From Primula veris (taxonomy: Eukaryota > Streptophyta > Magnoliopsida > Ericales > Primulaceae), in assembly GCA_963682055.1 (NCBI GenBank), contig OY821749.1:24931631-24995630 (forward strand): a DNA stretch of 64,000 nucleotides, read 5' to 3'. Below, piece by piece: positions 11,870 to 25,300 of the stretch. The position numbers and the translations under genes are program-made. The notes under the pieces are model-generated. The model was not told the DNA's origin. It did not search any database and saw nothing but the letters and a program-made list of their open reading frames with translations. Positions within the stretch are counted from its first letter, which is position 1; the number at the start of each line of letters is the position of its first letter.

Positions 11870-14450
11870 CAGTCATTTTATTTAACTGTTTATGAAACAG
11901 TCACCTTAACCACCGTTAGATTAAAAAATAGATGCTTAGATAATGTTTTTCAATAATTAATTAATTTATTTTATTTTCAACAAATTATAATTTGATACCT
12001 TAAAAATAAATTGTACAGCACACTAAAAACTCAAATAAAAATATATGACCCTAAGTGGGCATACCCTAAACTAAAATATTTATCAAAATTTAATTTAATT
12101 TTATTGATTTCACACATTTTTATAATAATTGAACCAGTTATAGGCTGATTGTTCAATAATAATTCCCTAAAGTTCCAATATCGTGATAAGAATAGTATTT
12201 ATGGGACGGGTTCGAATTTTATACAGTTAAAAACATGCTGTTTTTGTAATGTATTAATTGGCCGAATTAAAGAGTTATAAATGTCTCATTAATATCACCC
12301 ACTAATCGTAGTGTAGTTTAAGTTTAACTATCATTTCTCTTTTGTCTTTCCTATTAATAGTCTATTCCTCCTTCATTCTCTCGCTGATTTAAATTTTGCA
12401 AAATCTAATTACATATCGTTACATATTTTCATATATTTTTACTAAATCAAAAAACGATTATGCTAACTTATGCACCGGGGAATATTTTAAGATACATATG
12501 ATATGATAATAGTTGTTTATATGATAATATCATTTAACATAATCCTTCCGTTACCAATTAATTATCTTCTACATATATAATTACGTGCAATTTTGATCGA
12601 ATTATAACATTTATCAAAATTGTCGAAATAAAATTTTTTAAAATCAAATCATATAATTGAATGTTTGAATTATATGATTAAATTTTTAAAAATTTATTCC
12701 GATAATTTTGATACAAGTTATTTACCGGTCAAAATTGCACAAAATTTCGTAATTGATAATTAATTGATAACAGATGGAGTATCATTTAACAATGAGTAAC
12801 AACTATATCATTGATTATAAAAGATTTCGAAATTATACATATATTATATTTGACGGAATATTACAACACAATAAAAACTCAAATATAATATTACATAACA
12901 CTAATAGAGACTACCATAAAATTAAATGTTAATTAAAAAAATTAAAATTTTAATATATTTTATTTGTCGGAATATAATAGTATTAACTAAATAAATTATA
13001 ATTAATGCAACATATGTTACAAGATATAGTGTAATTAATAATAGATCAATTTATTTCTATAGTATTAAGTTATAATAAATAAACTGTTTGGCATTTAATG
13101 TCTAAAATATGACCGGAGGCACACTTTAGCTTTTCTCATCAACAATAGCATATACCCTTTCTATTTTTTGCTACTGCAAAGAAGCAGACTTATTTCATAA
13201 TATGGCAATGGTTTCCTTAGATTATGCCATCAAAATTTATTGTAATGAAATTTTATTTCTTATTCATACAACAATTTATCATCATGAAAACTTTGGCTAT
13301 CATCATGTAACAAGCTCCGATTGATTCAACGATTTTATTTAGTATTAAATAATTATATAATTGACCATTAATTTACATTTTTTTTCAAGAACTATGTTTT
13401 AAGTACTTTCACAATATATATTAATTTGATAAACGTTATTTGAAGATATGAGTTTTTCCTCAGTGTGGAACGGCTTAAATCTATTTACGATATTTTTTAA
13501 TTTGAATTGGAAACAAATTAAAATCTTTTTAAAAAAAATATGATTTTTTCCCCTTAAGTTAGCTTGAAGATTGCTGGATTAATTTGATGGCGTTTTGATC
13601 CATTTTGTGTAGCATCCAGAGATCATTGTATAGCATCAAAATTATTCTCTCTTTATATATATTTTTTCCCTTTTTAATCAACCTCATTTGGACAAGCTGC
13701 ATAATGAAACAAACTGAAACTACTTTACCTTGCAAATCATTGTGAAAAAATAAGAATTTCTTCCATGTTAGACTATTAATTTAAAAAGTCAAGATATGAA
13801 TGTAATTGTATATTAAATGTGACGTTTTAAACTGTATTTTTTTTATGAAAAAAAATGACCCATGTAAACAAACAAGGTAAATTTTATTAGTTTTATTTTT
13901 ATAAGATGTCTGAACTTTAACTTCTGTTAGAAATCACAAATTTTCGTGATAAATTAAGGAAGTAAATGTATGTATGTATTTAATATTTTAATTTAACCAT
14001 ATTTAATTTAAAATAATGCGTGGATAGATAATATGGAGTAAGAGAGAGAAATTGAATGGTTAAAACTTAATCACATTACGGTTAGAAGGTGATATTGACA
14101 CTTGTATCTTTAACTTCCCAAGTAACATTCGAATCTCTATGGGATGAGTGCCTATTTGGAATTGTTTAGAAACAGTCAAGTTAACCGCTCGATTAAAAAA
14201 AAAAATTGTATGTTTAAATAATATTTTTTAATAACTAATTTATTTTTTCTATTTTCAATAAATTTAAATTTGATAAATTAAAAACAAATTGTACAACATA
14301 CTAAAAATTCAAATAAAAATATAAAACACTAGGAAGTTCTATCCTAAACTTAAATATTAATCAAAATTAATTATTTTTTTTATTCATTTGACATATTTTT
14401 ATGCTAAGAGGTTGTGAACCGGTCATATAGTCTGACTGTTTCCTAGTTAT
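11870..14450. repeat. Dispersed repeat pair (~290 bp) in direct orientation
   Basis: About 11870-12160 and 14160-14450 share the same order of words: GAAACAGTCA, a poly-A stretch, AAATTGTACA(G/A)CA, AACTCAAATAAAAATAT, then CCTAAACT and ATCAAAATTAA. Both are non-coding. Nearby at 12220-12260 and 14460-14500 an AAACATGCTGTTTTTGTAATGT stretch occurs in opposite orientations. They look like two old copies of one element. Confidence 0.6.
12542..12779. mobile_element. Decayed Stowaway-like MITE with TA target duplication
   Basis: Flanked by TA on both sides (12540-12541, 12780-12781). The ends are AATCCTTCCGTTACC and GATAACAGATGGAG, decayed forms of the Stowaway terminal repeat. The interior is an inverted repeat around CAATTTTGAT and closely resembles the intact element at 60793-61027. 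Confidence 0.75.
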
Positions 14451-14619
14451 ATAACATGTCACTAACATTACAAAAACAGCATGTTTATAACCGTATAATT
14501 CGAATCGCTATGGGATCACTAAGCATGGGGTAAGAATATTTTATTATTTATGGTACTATAAGCATGTGTAAGTGATAAATGTTTTCATATATTTAACATA
14601 ATATATTTTATGGGAGAGG

Positions 14620-14822
14620 ATATATGAACATAAATTCAGACATCAAATTATACATTAATTTGGATATTTTTTTTGTAAAAACGTTTCAAATCAATATTTG
14701 GCTAATACAAATCTCCACGGTTTCACGACGGGAACACAAATATGCGTCTTGTTTTTTTATTTTCGAAATGTATAATGACATGTATTTGATATTATGGTAA
14801 AATTTCAAATTTCAAAACATGT
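14620..14822. mobile_element. Half copy of a fold-back MITE
   Basis: This matches the left arm of the palindromic element at about 38820-39140, including the stretch GGCTAATACAAATCTCCA, then GTTTCACGACGGGAACACAA and the T-run before ATGTATAATGACATG. The inverted second arm is missing, so this is a deletion product or a single-arm relative. Confidence 0.7.
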
Positions 14823-16137
14823 ATACTCCCGCTTATTAAACATGCATATCGTAAGATTTAAGTACTTTGATATCATCAACACATTTGAAGTAATAAAGTT
14901 TGTATTAACATGTCCCAATGGGTATGCCGTAGCATTTCCCTTTTTAAACATTACTTTTAGTATATTAATGTATACATTTATTTATATCCATTTAATGTAT
15001 ATAAACTAATTTGTATCATTTTTAAAATAATTTAGTAGTAATTAATATAAAAATTTAAGTATTTGTTTTTGTTCATGATTACAACTTAAAGAGGAGTAAA
15101 ATGGTTTACTTCATTATCATCTTAAGTTTTTATAGATTTGGAAAACAAATGTATACATATTATGAAAGAAATGCGTGTTAATTACTAGTAACATAATTGG
15201 GTTTTTATACGAGCACTTGAACCGCCCGCATTTATAAACACAGTAAATACTATTGCAAAGGATTGCTTTTTTCAAAAGAGGTAAAATTTAACCATACACC
15301 AAATTAGCTAATTCATCTTCATTTTAAATGACTAGTTCTATAAAACTCCATCTGGTCCAAGTTATAATTCAATGTTTTCATTATGGGTGTTCGAGAAATT
15401 TTGTTAAATTTTTACATGCATGTCTTTTTTACATTATAATTACTTGAATATATTTGAAAATTTAATGATCAAATTTGAAAAGCAATAGAAAAGTAGGATA
15501 ATCATGATATTTTCTTGATCGATTGATATATTTATCGTAATAAACTTATAAATTAGAACAAGTAAAACACTGATCATCTAAACTTAGGTAATTGTTATTC
15601 TCTATTCTTTATTTTAAATGATTCTATCTCAGATGATATGGCTATGTGCACGTTCTACCATTTAATTTCTTTTAATCCTTATTAATTTGTCATTACATAG
15701 TACAATTTTAATATTTCATATCGCCCAAGTGGAGTTATATATAATGCACGTTGTTGTAGTATCATCATATATGCTCAATTTACATTCTATACATGACATA
15801 TCATTTTATTCAAACTATCATCTTCTACACATCAGTTAAAATATAGTAATAAAAACGTATGTATTAGTTCAGGTGGCTTAAACATCAATTTTGCCTACTT
15901 TATGTATAATCTTGTTTAAAGGTGTATTATATTGTTTTGATTTTTGTAATAAAATTGATAGTTTAATGTTTTTTTTATATAACAAGCAAAATAAAATATT
16001 TTTATAATCTAGGTTTTAGACAATTGTACAAAACTAAAAGAGATTTTAGGCTACTAGCCCTAGTGTAGCAAAACTAAAAACAGCAGGTTAGAGTACCCAA
16101 AAACATGGTTATTTAGCGAGAAAAACACAAAAAGAAA

Positions 16138-16347
16138 CTTCGTGTACGCTTTCTTGAATTATGCATTTCCTAGTGGTTCTGTTCTTATTTATGCTTACTA
16201 AATTTTTTACCATGTTACATGGCTGCTAGTTAACCTTCGTGTACTCTTTCTTGAATTATGTATTTCCTAGTGGTTCTGTTCTTATTTATGCAAATATTCA
16301 TTTATGCTTACTAAATTTTTTACCATGTTACATGGCTGCTAGTTAAC
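16138..16347. repeat. ~100-bp tandem duplication upstream of TBL B
   Basis: 16138-16234 is repeated at 16235-16347. Both begin CTTCGTGTAC and end GGCTGCTAGTTAAC. The second copy has an extra stretch of about 16 bp that itself repeats TTTATGC. It lies 0.4-0.6 kb before the TBL B start codon. Confidence 0.85.
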
Positions 16348-16652
16348 CAGGCACAAGTATATATATGTTCCTTAAATTAATCCGAAATTAACCTTGGTCA
16401 TTACGTAACTTACGTTCATGAGTCGATCCTATATCTTTATTCTTTATCGTAAAATCCTTGGGAAAATGTACCAGATCCAACTTAAAAACAAGCAACTCTG
16501 TCTAAGGAAATTAATTATTTTAACTCCTCGGTAAACGCTTTTGGGGAAAACATTTTTAATTACATTGTAAGTTAAAAAATATTATGGAGTGCTAATTTAT
16601 ATACTTTCTATAATGATTCATATTCACTCACCAGATCTATTACCATTACAGC

Positions 16653-16660
16653 TATAAAAG
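16653..16660 (+). promoter_or_regulatory. TATA box of TBL copy B
   Basis: TATAAAAG is a perfect plant TATA box, 73-80 nt before the ATG at 16733. It argues against an in-frame ATG at 16661, which would lie upstream of the expected transcription start. Confidence 0.65.
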
Positions 16661-16732
16661 TTGACCGTGTGGAAGATATATATTGACATCATTTATTTGG
16701 ACAAACCCTCTCTTTCTCCTTCTCTTGGAAAA

Positions 16733-19700
16733 ATGGGAAAGAAAACCCAAACAGTTACATGGTTAGTAGGGTGCAACATTCATACGGTAATAGTTGTTCT
16801 TAGTGCTGTTTTAGTAACAATGTCACTTTTTAAATCCATCCATAGCGGAAAGCTTTTATATTCGAAGCGACTTAATTCGAAAAACAATACTAGTGATCAT
16901 GATGTGGATCCTCTTTCGACTCTTTCGAGTTGCGATTTCTTCTCTGGAAAATGGGTGTACGATAACAAGTCTCACCCTTTGTATAGAGATTCAAGCTGCG
17001 AGTTCATGTTTGATGACCTAGCATGTGAAAAGTTTGGAAGAAAAGATTTGGACTATCAATACTGGAGGTGGCAGCCCCATGGTTGCGATCTTCCTAGGTA
17101 ATTTTTATATAAATTACGTACTATTTAATGCAATTTTCTACTATATTATATATAAGTGAAGTGAAAATCTTCACAATGACTAAATTTTAGAGTCTAAATA
17201 AAATCTGCTAATAAAGTTGCAAACTTATTTGTACATATATGCCTACGCCCACAATAATAATTTATTTTATATATCTTATAATTGTTACCTTTGAGATAAA
17301 ATAGGATGACATCCACAATATGTATGTCTTGCAATATAAAGTCAAATTCATTCAATAAGCAGGGCTGCAGGGGAACAAGTTTACGTACGTTGTAAATATG
17401 ATTAACATACTTATTTCTGATTTTGGTTAGATCCACTAAAATTTATTTTTTCATCCTCTATCATATTATGAAAGAAAATCATATGAATTAGTAGTACTAC
17501 AAGATGGATGCGAAATTTATTTGAGAGTATGCATAAATTAATTAATTCGTAAGCTTAATTAATGGTCATGGAGTTAATTACTAATGGCCTATAGTGGAAC
17601 AAATCGTAACCTACGTCGAGATAGTAGACGGATCTATATAAGGAAAAAGTTGATGAACGGAGATATTATTGTCGTCCGAATAATTTACGGAAAATAGCAT
17701 ATGCTGGGGTAATAAGCAAAATACTAATCAGGACTATGATAATTAAAAATGACAGTTTATTTGCAGCTTAATTAACTGAGATAGATCTCTACGTACTTAT
17801 CTAATAATTGGTCAGATATGGAAATAGCAGCTGTATGGTCATTAATTTGATTGAAGGGAGAATATATATATAGTAGCACGTGACGCGTAGAAGGTTTCTC
17901 TAAAATGGAAAAAAAAGTCAACTGGTTAAGAATATGTATATACCATTTTTTTTACATATGCTTATAGTAATTCATTGATCACATTTGTAAGTACTAATTT
18001 AAATAGTGAATACATAGTTTTGATAAAGATACTAATTTAAGTAGTAGAGACATAGTTTTGATAAAGACAATAATGCAAGGATATAAATACGACAAGATTT
18101 GTATTAAATGTAATAAAATTTTGAAAAGTTATTTAAGGCCTATGTTTAAAAATACCATGAAATTATATATTTTAAGCTTACAACAATATGATTGTAGTAA
18201 ATTTGTACAACTAGCCTCCCGTGACAGTGAGTATATTTGGTAATTTTAGTAGGTTTATATGTTTAAATATTTTAGGTTTCACGACTAAAGTATACTTCTT
18301 AGGTCACAAATCAAATTCGATAAATTTTTCACTATCAACTAGTAGCAACATTCCGTAATTATTTATATCCTAAAACACTAATTTTTAGATATCTTAATCA
18401 AATAATACATAGAAAAAAAAAGTTACCCTTTTACCGATTTTTATCGAAATAGGGCCTGTGGCCTCAATTGTTTTTTGTTTTAACACTTGTAACAAAAACT
18501 ATTTTGTCTTTTCTGCATGTACTTTTGACTAGCGTGAGTAAAGTTAATGAAGTAAGTTTGTCAGTGTCTAAAATGTCAACATATATTTTAATCACAAAAT
18601 AATAAAGGTCAACTACCATTGTTTATTGTTAGAAGGAAGATTCATAATTACTAGATTTTGTGAAAATATAATTAGAACAACTGCAGATATTAAGTTAAAC
18701 AAAATCTAAATTTTGTTTTGGTGTCTATATACTTATTAAAACTTTCAATATGTACCTTAGCCTTTTAATCATGCATATACATTAACTCGAGACATTATGT
18801 ATGTTTTGGTTAATATACCCTAAGAAAATACACAGTATAAGTAGTCACTAATCAGAAATAGTTGTATACATGAAAGTAACAAGACGGAGACTGTCCGGGA
18901 TGCAAGTAATAAAGAAAAATATTTCAATGTATTTTGAACAAAATCTTCAAAAATTAGCTTCTCAGCCCCTCCTATATTATGAAAAAACATGTATAAAGAA
19001 GGGGAAAAAAAAAATAGAATATAGGCTTTTCCCATTTAAATTTAGTGGTTCCATCCTTGGTTGTATTACTGTATAGTGTCTTTTATTAATGTAATTTGTC
19101 TCTCTTTACAATTGTGGGTCACAGGTTCGACTCAAAATTATTACTAGAGAAGCTAAAAAGTAAGAGGATTGTGTTCGTAGGAGACTCTGTGAATCGAAAT
19201 CAATGGGTTTCACTGGTTTGCATGGTAGAGTCAGGGATACCTAAAGCGTTCAAATACAGGAGACTGAACGGTTCCTTGTACACATTCAAAGCCACTGTAA
19301 GGAACATTTCCTTATAATCGTATTTCGAATCTTGCTTTCTTTTGTATTTAAGCAGAAAAGTACTGTTTTAGAATAAAAATTATTGCAAAAATATTTAATG
19401 GAAATTGTTTTATTGTCCGTAGTTTAAGCTGAGAGAATCTAAATGTCAACTATTGTCTGATAAGTTTGCAAAGAGTATTACTTGACTTTAAGTTCATCAC
19501 ATTTAGAATCTTTTTCGTGAATATCCGGACGTGAAGCTAAACAAGCAAGTATAAGAATAAGACTCTATTTTCCGGAATTTTTGTACTTTTCTAAATCTTC
19601 AAGATAATGTTCAAAGCATTTTGTTTTGCAATGGCATGCCTAGTATTACACATTAATGGTTCAGACTTTTTTGGGTTTACACAATTAATTATTAGTCACT

Positions 19701-21018
19701 GCTAATTAATAACTAAATGTTTTGCAATGACAATAAAGGAGTACAATGCGACTATAGACTTTTATTGGGCTCCACTCCTCGTAGAGTCAAACTCCGATGA
19801 TCCATCAAATCATCGGTTACCAGATAGGATTGTTAGAGTTGGAGCCATTGAGAAACATGCCAAGTATTGGAGCGGTGCGGACATTCTCGTTTTCAACTCC
19901 TACCTGTGGTGGAAAGTCCCCAAATTGAAGATCTCGTAAGTACATAGTAATAAGTAAATACTCTTATATACAATTATTACTTATGATGAGAGAAACAGAC
20001 TAGTTATATGAATATATCATTTACTCAAAACTTTATTGTAACTTACTGTATGTCATGATATATGCCGCCTTTAACGCACTTTTAAGAAAGTTAAGTTTTC
20101 TAAATATCCCGCAGGGTTGGCTCATTGGGAAATACAAATCAGACATACAAAGAAGTTGGCTATATAAGATGTTACAAGATGGCTCTGAAAACATGGTCCA
20201 ATTGGTTGGATGTCCATCTCAATCGCACAAAAACACAAGTATTTTTCGTTAGCATGGCCCCTACTCATAAACGGTATGGACCTCCTATCGCATAGACATT
20301 TCTTTCAAATGCTGCATGCATATATGTTGCCAACAGGCAACATGTATATCTATATATAGAATTACGGAAGTAATTACAACACTACAATTTATGGATTAGT
20401 GACTAGCTCGTAGTAATCGGCAACTAAATCAAAACACAATATCAATAATGAATTGATTGTTATCAAGTGTTCAATCTACGTAACTTTTTTTGTTTGTTCT
20501 ATATCCCACATAGTTTGTATACAAAACAAACTTCCCTAGGACCCTATCAGACTATCATATATCTTCTATAAAGTTAACTCCTGAGATTTTTCTTTTCAAT
20601 GCATGGTATGCCATATATGTAGTAACCTTTTAAAATCTTACGCTAATGTGAATGATACATTTTCAGGGCAGAGGACTGGGGCATGTCTGAGGGTAAAACA
20701 TGTGTAGACGAAAGTGAACCAATTTCAAGAAACGGATATAGAGGAAGTGAATCCGATCCCAAATTGATGCGAATAGCAGAAGCTGCGATAACAGAATTAA
20801 AAGTTAAGGGGGTGAATATAAGAATGTTAAATATAACTCAGCTTTCGGAATACAGGAAAGACGGTCACCCTACACTATATAGAAAGCAATGGCATCCCTT
20901 AACTCAGGAACAGTTATTGAACCCCAAAAGCTTTGCTGATTGCACACATTGGTGCCTTCCTGGTGTCCCAGATGTATGGAATGAGCTTCTCGCTGCATAT
21001 CTTCTTTACTTTCAATAG
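16733..21018 (+). CDS. TBL copy B: DUF231/PC-esterase polysaccharide O-acetyltransferase
   Basis: Five exons: 16733-17097, 19125-19296, 19739-19935, 20115-20273 and 20667-21018; total 414 aa, the same as copy A. Exons 2-4 have exactly the same lengths as in copy A (172, 197, 159). A membrane anchor lies at about residues 17-33. The TBL domain begins at [11 protein letters not shown]. The GDS motif is [11 protein letters not shown] (141-143) and the DxxH is DCTHW (Asp389, His392). All catalytic residues are present, so it should be active as a Golgi wall-polysaccharide acetyltransferase. Where copies A and D read WGS after exon 3, B reads VGS, a small departure. Intron 1 is expanded to 2027 bp. 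The start is fixed by a TATA box at 16653 and by homology. Role and substrate are inferred from the family. Confidence 0.92.
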
Positions 21019-22367
21019 TTTAGTCCGAAAAAACAGAAAATAGGAGCTCGACATGATTGTGTAAGGTGTGCATACATAGAGAGGTTATTCCTTTGAATTA
21101 TAGTCGAGCAATGTTTAAAAATGCTAAAGTAGAGCTAATTAGCCTGTGTTCTGAACAGTTTCGACAGAACTCTTTGGTGTTTTTATTCTCATTAGAGTGT
21201 TTTCATAAGCAGTCTTATGAAAAACTGTGTAATTTATGTTATCAGATTATTTTCTAAAAACAATCTACTCATCAATGTTAACTCATTTTTTTCTGTTTTT
21301 CTGCTCCTTACATTATTTTTTAACAAAGATTTTAGTAAGCGGTTTTGTTTTGAGTTTGCTTTTGTATATGTTATTTTAATTACTCGTTAGACCATTTCTT
21401 TTAAAATACAGTTAAATTAAACAATTATGAAATCTTGAAACACTATTGGTGTACTTGTAGTGCTTATAAGTAGACTAATCTTAAATCATTATTTCCTAGA
21501 AATTTGTTCATTAGACAATTTCACAAATTACTTTTGGAATTTTTCGTTCATAAAGATGTTTTTCAAAGAATCTTAATTTTATGAACAGTTGAGCAACTGT
21601 GAATAACGTTTTGCGTTGATTAGCTCTTTCAAAATAAAAATAAAAAAGTTGTTGATGAACAAATGCAATTATGCATCTACTAATAATCCAATAGACTTTA
21701 TTCAAAAAATTTAATAGTTCAAGAGATTGTATATTTCTTATGACAATTAATGGACACCAACTAGAATAATCATTCCAAAAATGACTACATTCGTCTTTTG
21801 GCCTCAATTTTTTTTTATCTTATTTCTCATTTTTTTGACGTTCTCCAGTCAAATTAAAATCTGACATTGAAAACTATCACATGTGAGAGTCTGAGACCGT
21901 TGTTATTAGAAATAAAAGCGTAATAAGAAATCAATATAGTAAAATAAACAAGAGCGGGTATGTAAATAAATATATACCCCATTGGATCTAAATTTGGTCC
22001 TGGAAATAATGAGAGTAGGTAAACTAACACTTTCTTAAAAGTTACTTTCCCTATCTTTAATTCAAAAACCAATCCCGCAAATCATGGTCACAATTAGCCA
22101 TGTTACACAATTTAGCCATGTTACACGTAACACGTTAATTGTTTGTTATGTACATTTCAACTATGTTTAGCAAAATGTTGATGCAAATATAAATAAAGAA
22201 AAAGTAATTCTGACAAGAATCACTCAGTTAGTAAAGTCAAAAAAAGAAGGACGTTATTTGCATTGCCTCCACCTAAACTACCCACTCAGTTCAACTGCTA
22301 CTTCACCAAGAAAGATAGTAGTATAATTTAAAAACAGAAAAAATTAAATGGCAAAAGACAAGTAGAA
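21019..22367. other. 1.35-kb spacer between TBL B and TBL C
   Basis: AT-rich, non-coding. It should hold the 3' end of TBL B and the promoter of TBL C. A possible TATA (ATATAAATA) lies at about 22187-22195. No repeat or RNA gene was recognised. Confidence 0.5.
22348..22365 (+). promoter_or_regulatory. Minimal upstream ORF before TBL copy C
   Basis: An ATG at 22348 opens a five-codon ORF (MAKDK) that stops at TAG 22363-22365, two bases before the main ATG at 22368. If transcribed, it would force reinitiation or leaky scanning and lower translation of copy C. The alternative is that the transcript starts downstream of it; the sequence alone cannot tell. Confidence 0.5.
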
Positions 22368-25300
22368 ATGGGAATGTGGAGAAGAGAGTGGAACTACCAT
22401 TACATAATTTCTACCTTCATAGGGCTCTTTATAGTTGGAACATTTTATCAAAGAGTTGGACAAAACAAATATAGTACTACTAAACATGATGAAGCTTCTA
22501 CTAAGGACTCATTGTCAAGATGCAATTTATTTTCTGGAAAATGGGTTCTTGATGAAAAATCATACCCTTTGTACAAAGAGAGAGAGTGCCCATTTCTGTT
22601 TGAGGAATTTGCTTGTGAGAAATATGGAAGAAAAGACTTGAAATTTCAAAATTGGAGATGGCAGCCTCATGATTGTAACCTCCCAAGGTACTTTAATTTT
22701 CATTTTTCACTTCTTTTAATAATATTTTCCAAGCACACAAAAATATTGTCTGCCTCCGGTATACATCCGTTGCTCAAACCCAGGATTTTGTATGAGATCG
22801 AGTCTTTTTTGTTATTATGCGTGGAGCTGAAATGCTACGGTTATTGAACTTTTGGTCGAATTACCTACAAAATTGGTTTTTTCTTCTTAATATACAATGG
22901 TATGGCCTCCGTATTATTCAAGTAATGTAGAATTCGATGTTCCTTATGCAGTTAAACTCAGCATTAAAATTGTCACTTACCGATCCTTGCCGGGAAACCG
23001 ACCTTCTCAATAAGAGATATGCTTGATGAAGTAGCATTTATATATACTTAATGAATTAACTATCATATTTGACATTTATATACATAGTTCGCGGTGATAA
23101 GTAAAAGATTAAAGCAAAGAGTTATAACATTCTAGTTACTTATTTAAGAAAAGCGACAATTACTTAAGGCTAACTTATAAGTAAACACTGGTGAATAATT
23201 CATAATTGATACTAATTCTTTTGTATGATTGGTTTCCATAGTTCGAATAAAGAGAGAAAAACATAACATGAAATTTCTTTTATTTATCTGGATTGTTTTT
23301 CTTTTTGAATAAAAAGACTCTGATGAAGGATTTTTTTTCAGTTCTGATTTTGTGAAAGCTTTTTGGTTGTTTTTTAAGGTTCAATCCCAAAGCAGTGCTT
23401 GAGAGACTAAGGGATAAAAGGATGGTTTTTGTTGGGGACTCATTGAACAGGAACCAATGGGTATCAATGGTCTGTTTGGTACAATCTATAATACCAGAAA
23501 AGCTCAAGTATTTGCACATCAATGGCTCCTATTATACTTTTAAAGCTACTGTGAGCACAACCTTCAGTTTAATATTACGTCTTATTCCAAATTAGTTCCT
23601 GATTATAATTATGACAATCAACTCATATTTTAACATGTGACAAGCAAGTCTCTCTCGGAACTTCAAAGGTCGTCCACTAGAAACACATCTTTCAAATTGA
23701 TTAAAAAGTCGAGCTTATTAGGTTAAGTAATTGTACAAAAAGTAGACAAGTGAGTCCAGAGTTGTTGACGTAAGCCCTGTTTGGCATCCACTTTTAGAAG
23801 AAGCTTTCACGTGTGTTACTTCGAATCAAAATGTTTTCAGAGACCATTTTACTGGGTTTAAGACTTTAAATTGCTTAAGAGCATATATCGGATCACTTGC
23901 TTTAATCCAATTTTTAGCTTTTGGAAAGCAAGTTCTTTTCTCATATCCTTGCATGAGTTTGGCTTTACCTTAAAATCTATACTTTTAGCCAGCAACTTAA
24001 ATGAACAATCCTTCAACGTGACAACAAGGTGTAGGTGTCAAAGTAGAATTCTCTACAAATTTTTTAATAATGCCCTCTTTTTCGGTGTTTGTTCCTGCTT
24101 TTGATTTTCTCTAACTCATTTTGAAATATTTTACTAATAAATTTCTTAATTTGATGAAGGGTTACAATGCATCCATTGATTTCTATTGGTCACCCTTTCT
24201 GGTTGAATCAAATTGTGATGATTCAATAAACCATCACGTACCATTTCGAATTGTTAAAATTCAATCTATTGAGAACCATGCCAGACAGTGGACTAATGCT
24301 GATTTCCTCATATTTAATTCCTATATATGGTGGCTAGACGACACTATGAGAGTCTTGTAAGTTCAATATAAATACTCGTAGATATTTTTGATTAATCAAA
24401 CTAACACTCTAAGTCTCTAAGGATTTTGTAAATATATGAATAACCAACCTAGCTTTATGAACATTGCAGCTATACAATACTATTATTTGCCAACAAATAA
24501 AAGATACACCTCTACTAGTTGTATCTTGAATGATATCATTGACATGTTAAGGACTTCGTTATAAATTCGGTATCATAACTAAGAATTTGAATGTCTCGCC
24601 AAGAACATCCTCGGGTATTCCTTGTCGGAATTACAACCTCAACGTATGTGGGTCTGATTAAAAGTATACTCCACTACTCCAGTTTAAAGTGCTTTTTTGG
24701 AACTATATGTCTGAATCTAAACTTATAAGTTGGCCTAATCGTGCTATCTTAATTAAGTTTATATAACCTGTGAAAATCACCTTAAAATATTTTGAAATTT
24801 TGATCTTTTTACATTAAGATAAAGTTGTTTGAATGAATGGGTCAGTCTGCAGTTTAAAAAAAAAACTCATGCTGTTAGTTTATAATCATAATGAAGACAA
24901 GTTATAAGAAAATTCAGTTCAGTCGGCACATAATTACCTTCAGAATTTTAGTTACTAACTTGTAGTGTATGCTTTGTTTTTGAGATTTGACAGATTCGAT
25001 TCAGCTGACAATTCAAGAGGAACAATAAAGGATATCAATTTGCTGGGAAGATATGAGATGGGATTACATACATGGTCAAATTGGCTAGAAAACCATGTTG
25101 ATCGCAACAAGACCAAGATGTTCTTTGTTAGTATGTCGTCATCTCATCTAAGGTGCACATGTTAATCATTTTTTCGAGTTTTCTCAATCTTTTTCCCAGT
25201 TTAGTACTGCAAAGAAATTGTAAACTTCATATTTACACATTTACCTCGTCACCTTTAGAACACAAACTAGATCTCATCTGTTAGTAGTTCCTGATTAATT

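Larger units (their letters stand above)
9103..16732. other. 7.6-kb intergenic region between TBL A and TBL B
   Basis: Very AT-rich, with no ORF that looks like a protein. It holds the long-TIR element (9290-10238), a 33-bp tandem pair (11042-11107), two copies of a dispersed repeat (about 11870-12160 and 14160-14450), a decayed Stowaway (12542-12779), half of a fold-back element (14620-14822), a local duplication (16138-16347) and the TBL B promoter. It is much larger than the other spacers in the array, apparently through transposon insertion. Confidence 0.7.

Noticed and set aside
14794..15009. 71-residue plus-strand ORF
   Set aside because: AT-rich intergenic sequence starting inside a MITE fragment; hydrophobic composition is what random AT-rich DNA gives.
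16661..16732. Upstream in-frame ATG for TBL B adding 24 residues
   Set aside because: It overlaps the edge of the TATA box at 16653-16660, so it should not be transcribed, and the extension does not resemble TBL N-termini.
21511..22072. Minus-strand ORFs between TBL B and C
   Set aside because: Lys/Phe/Ile-rich AT-driven translations with no family resemblance and no splice partners seen.
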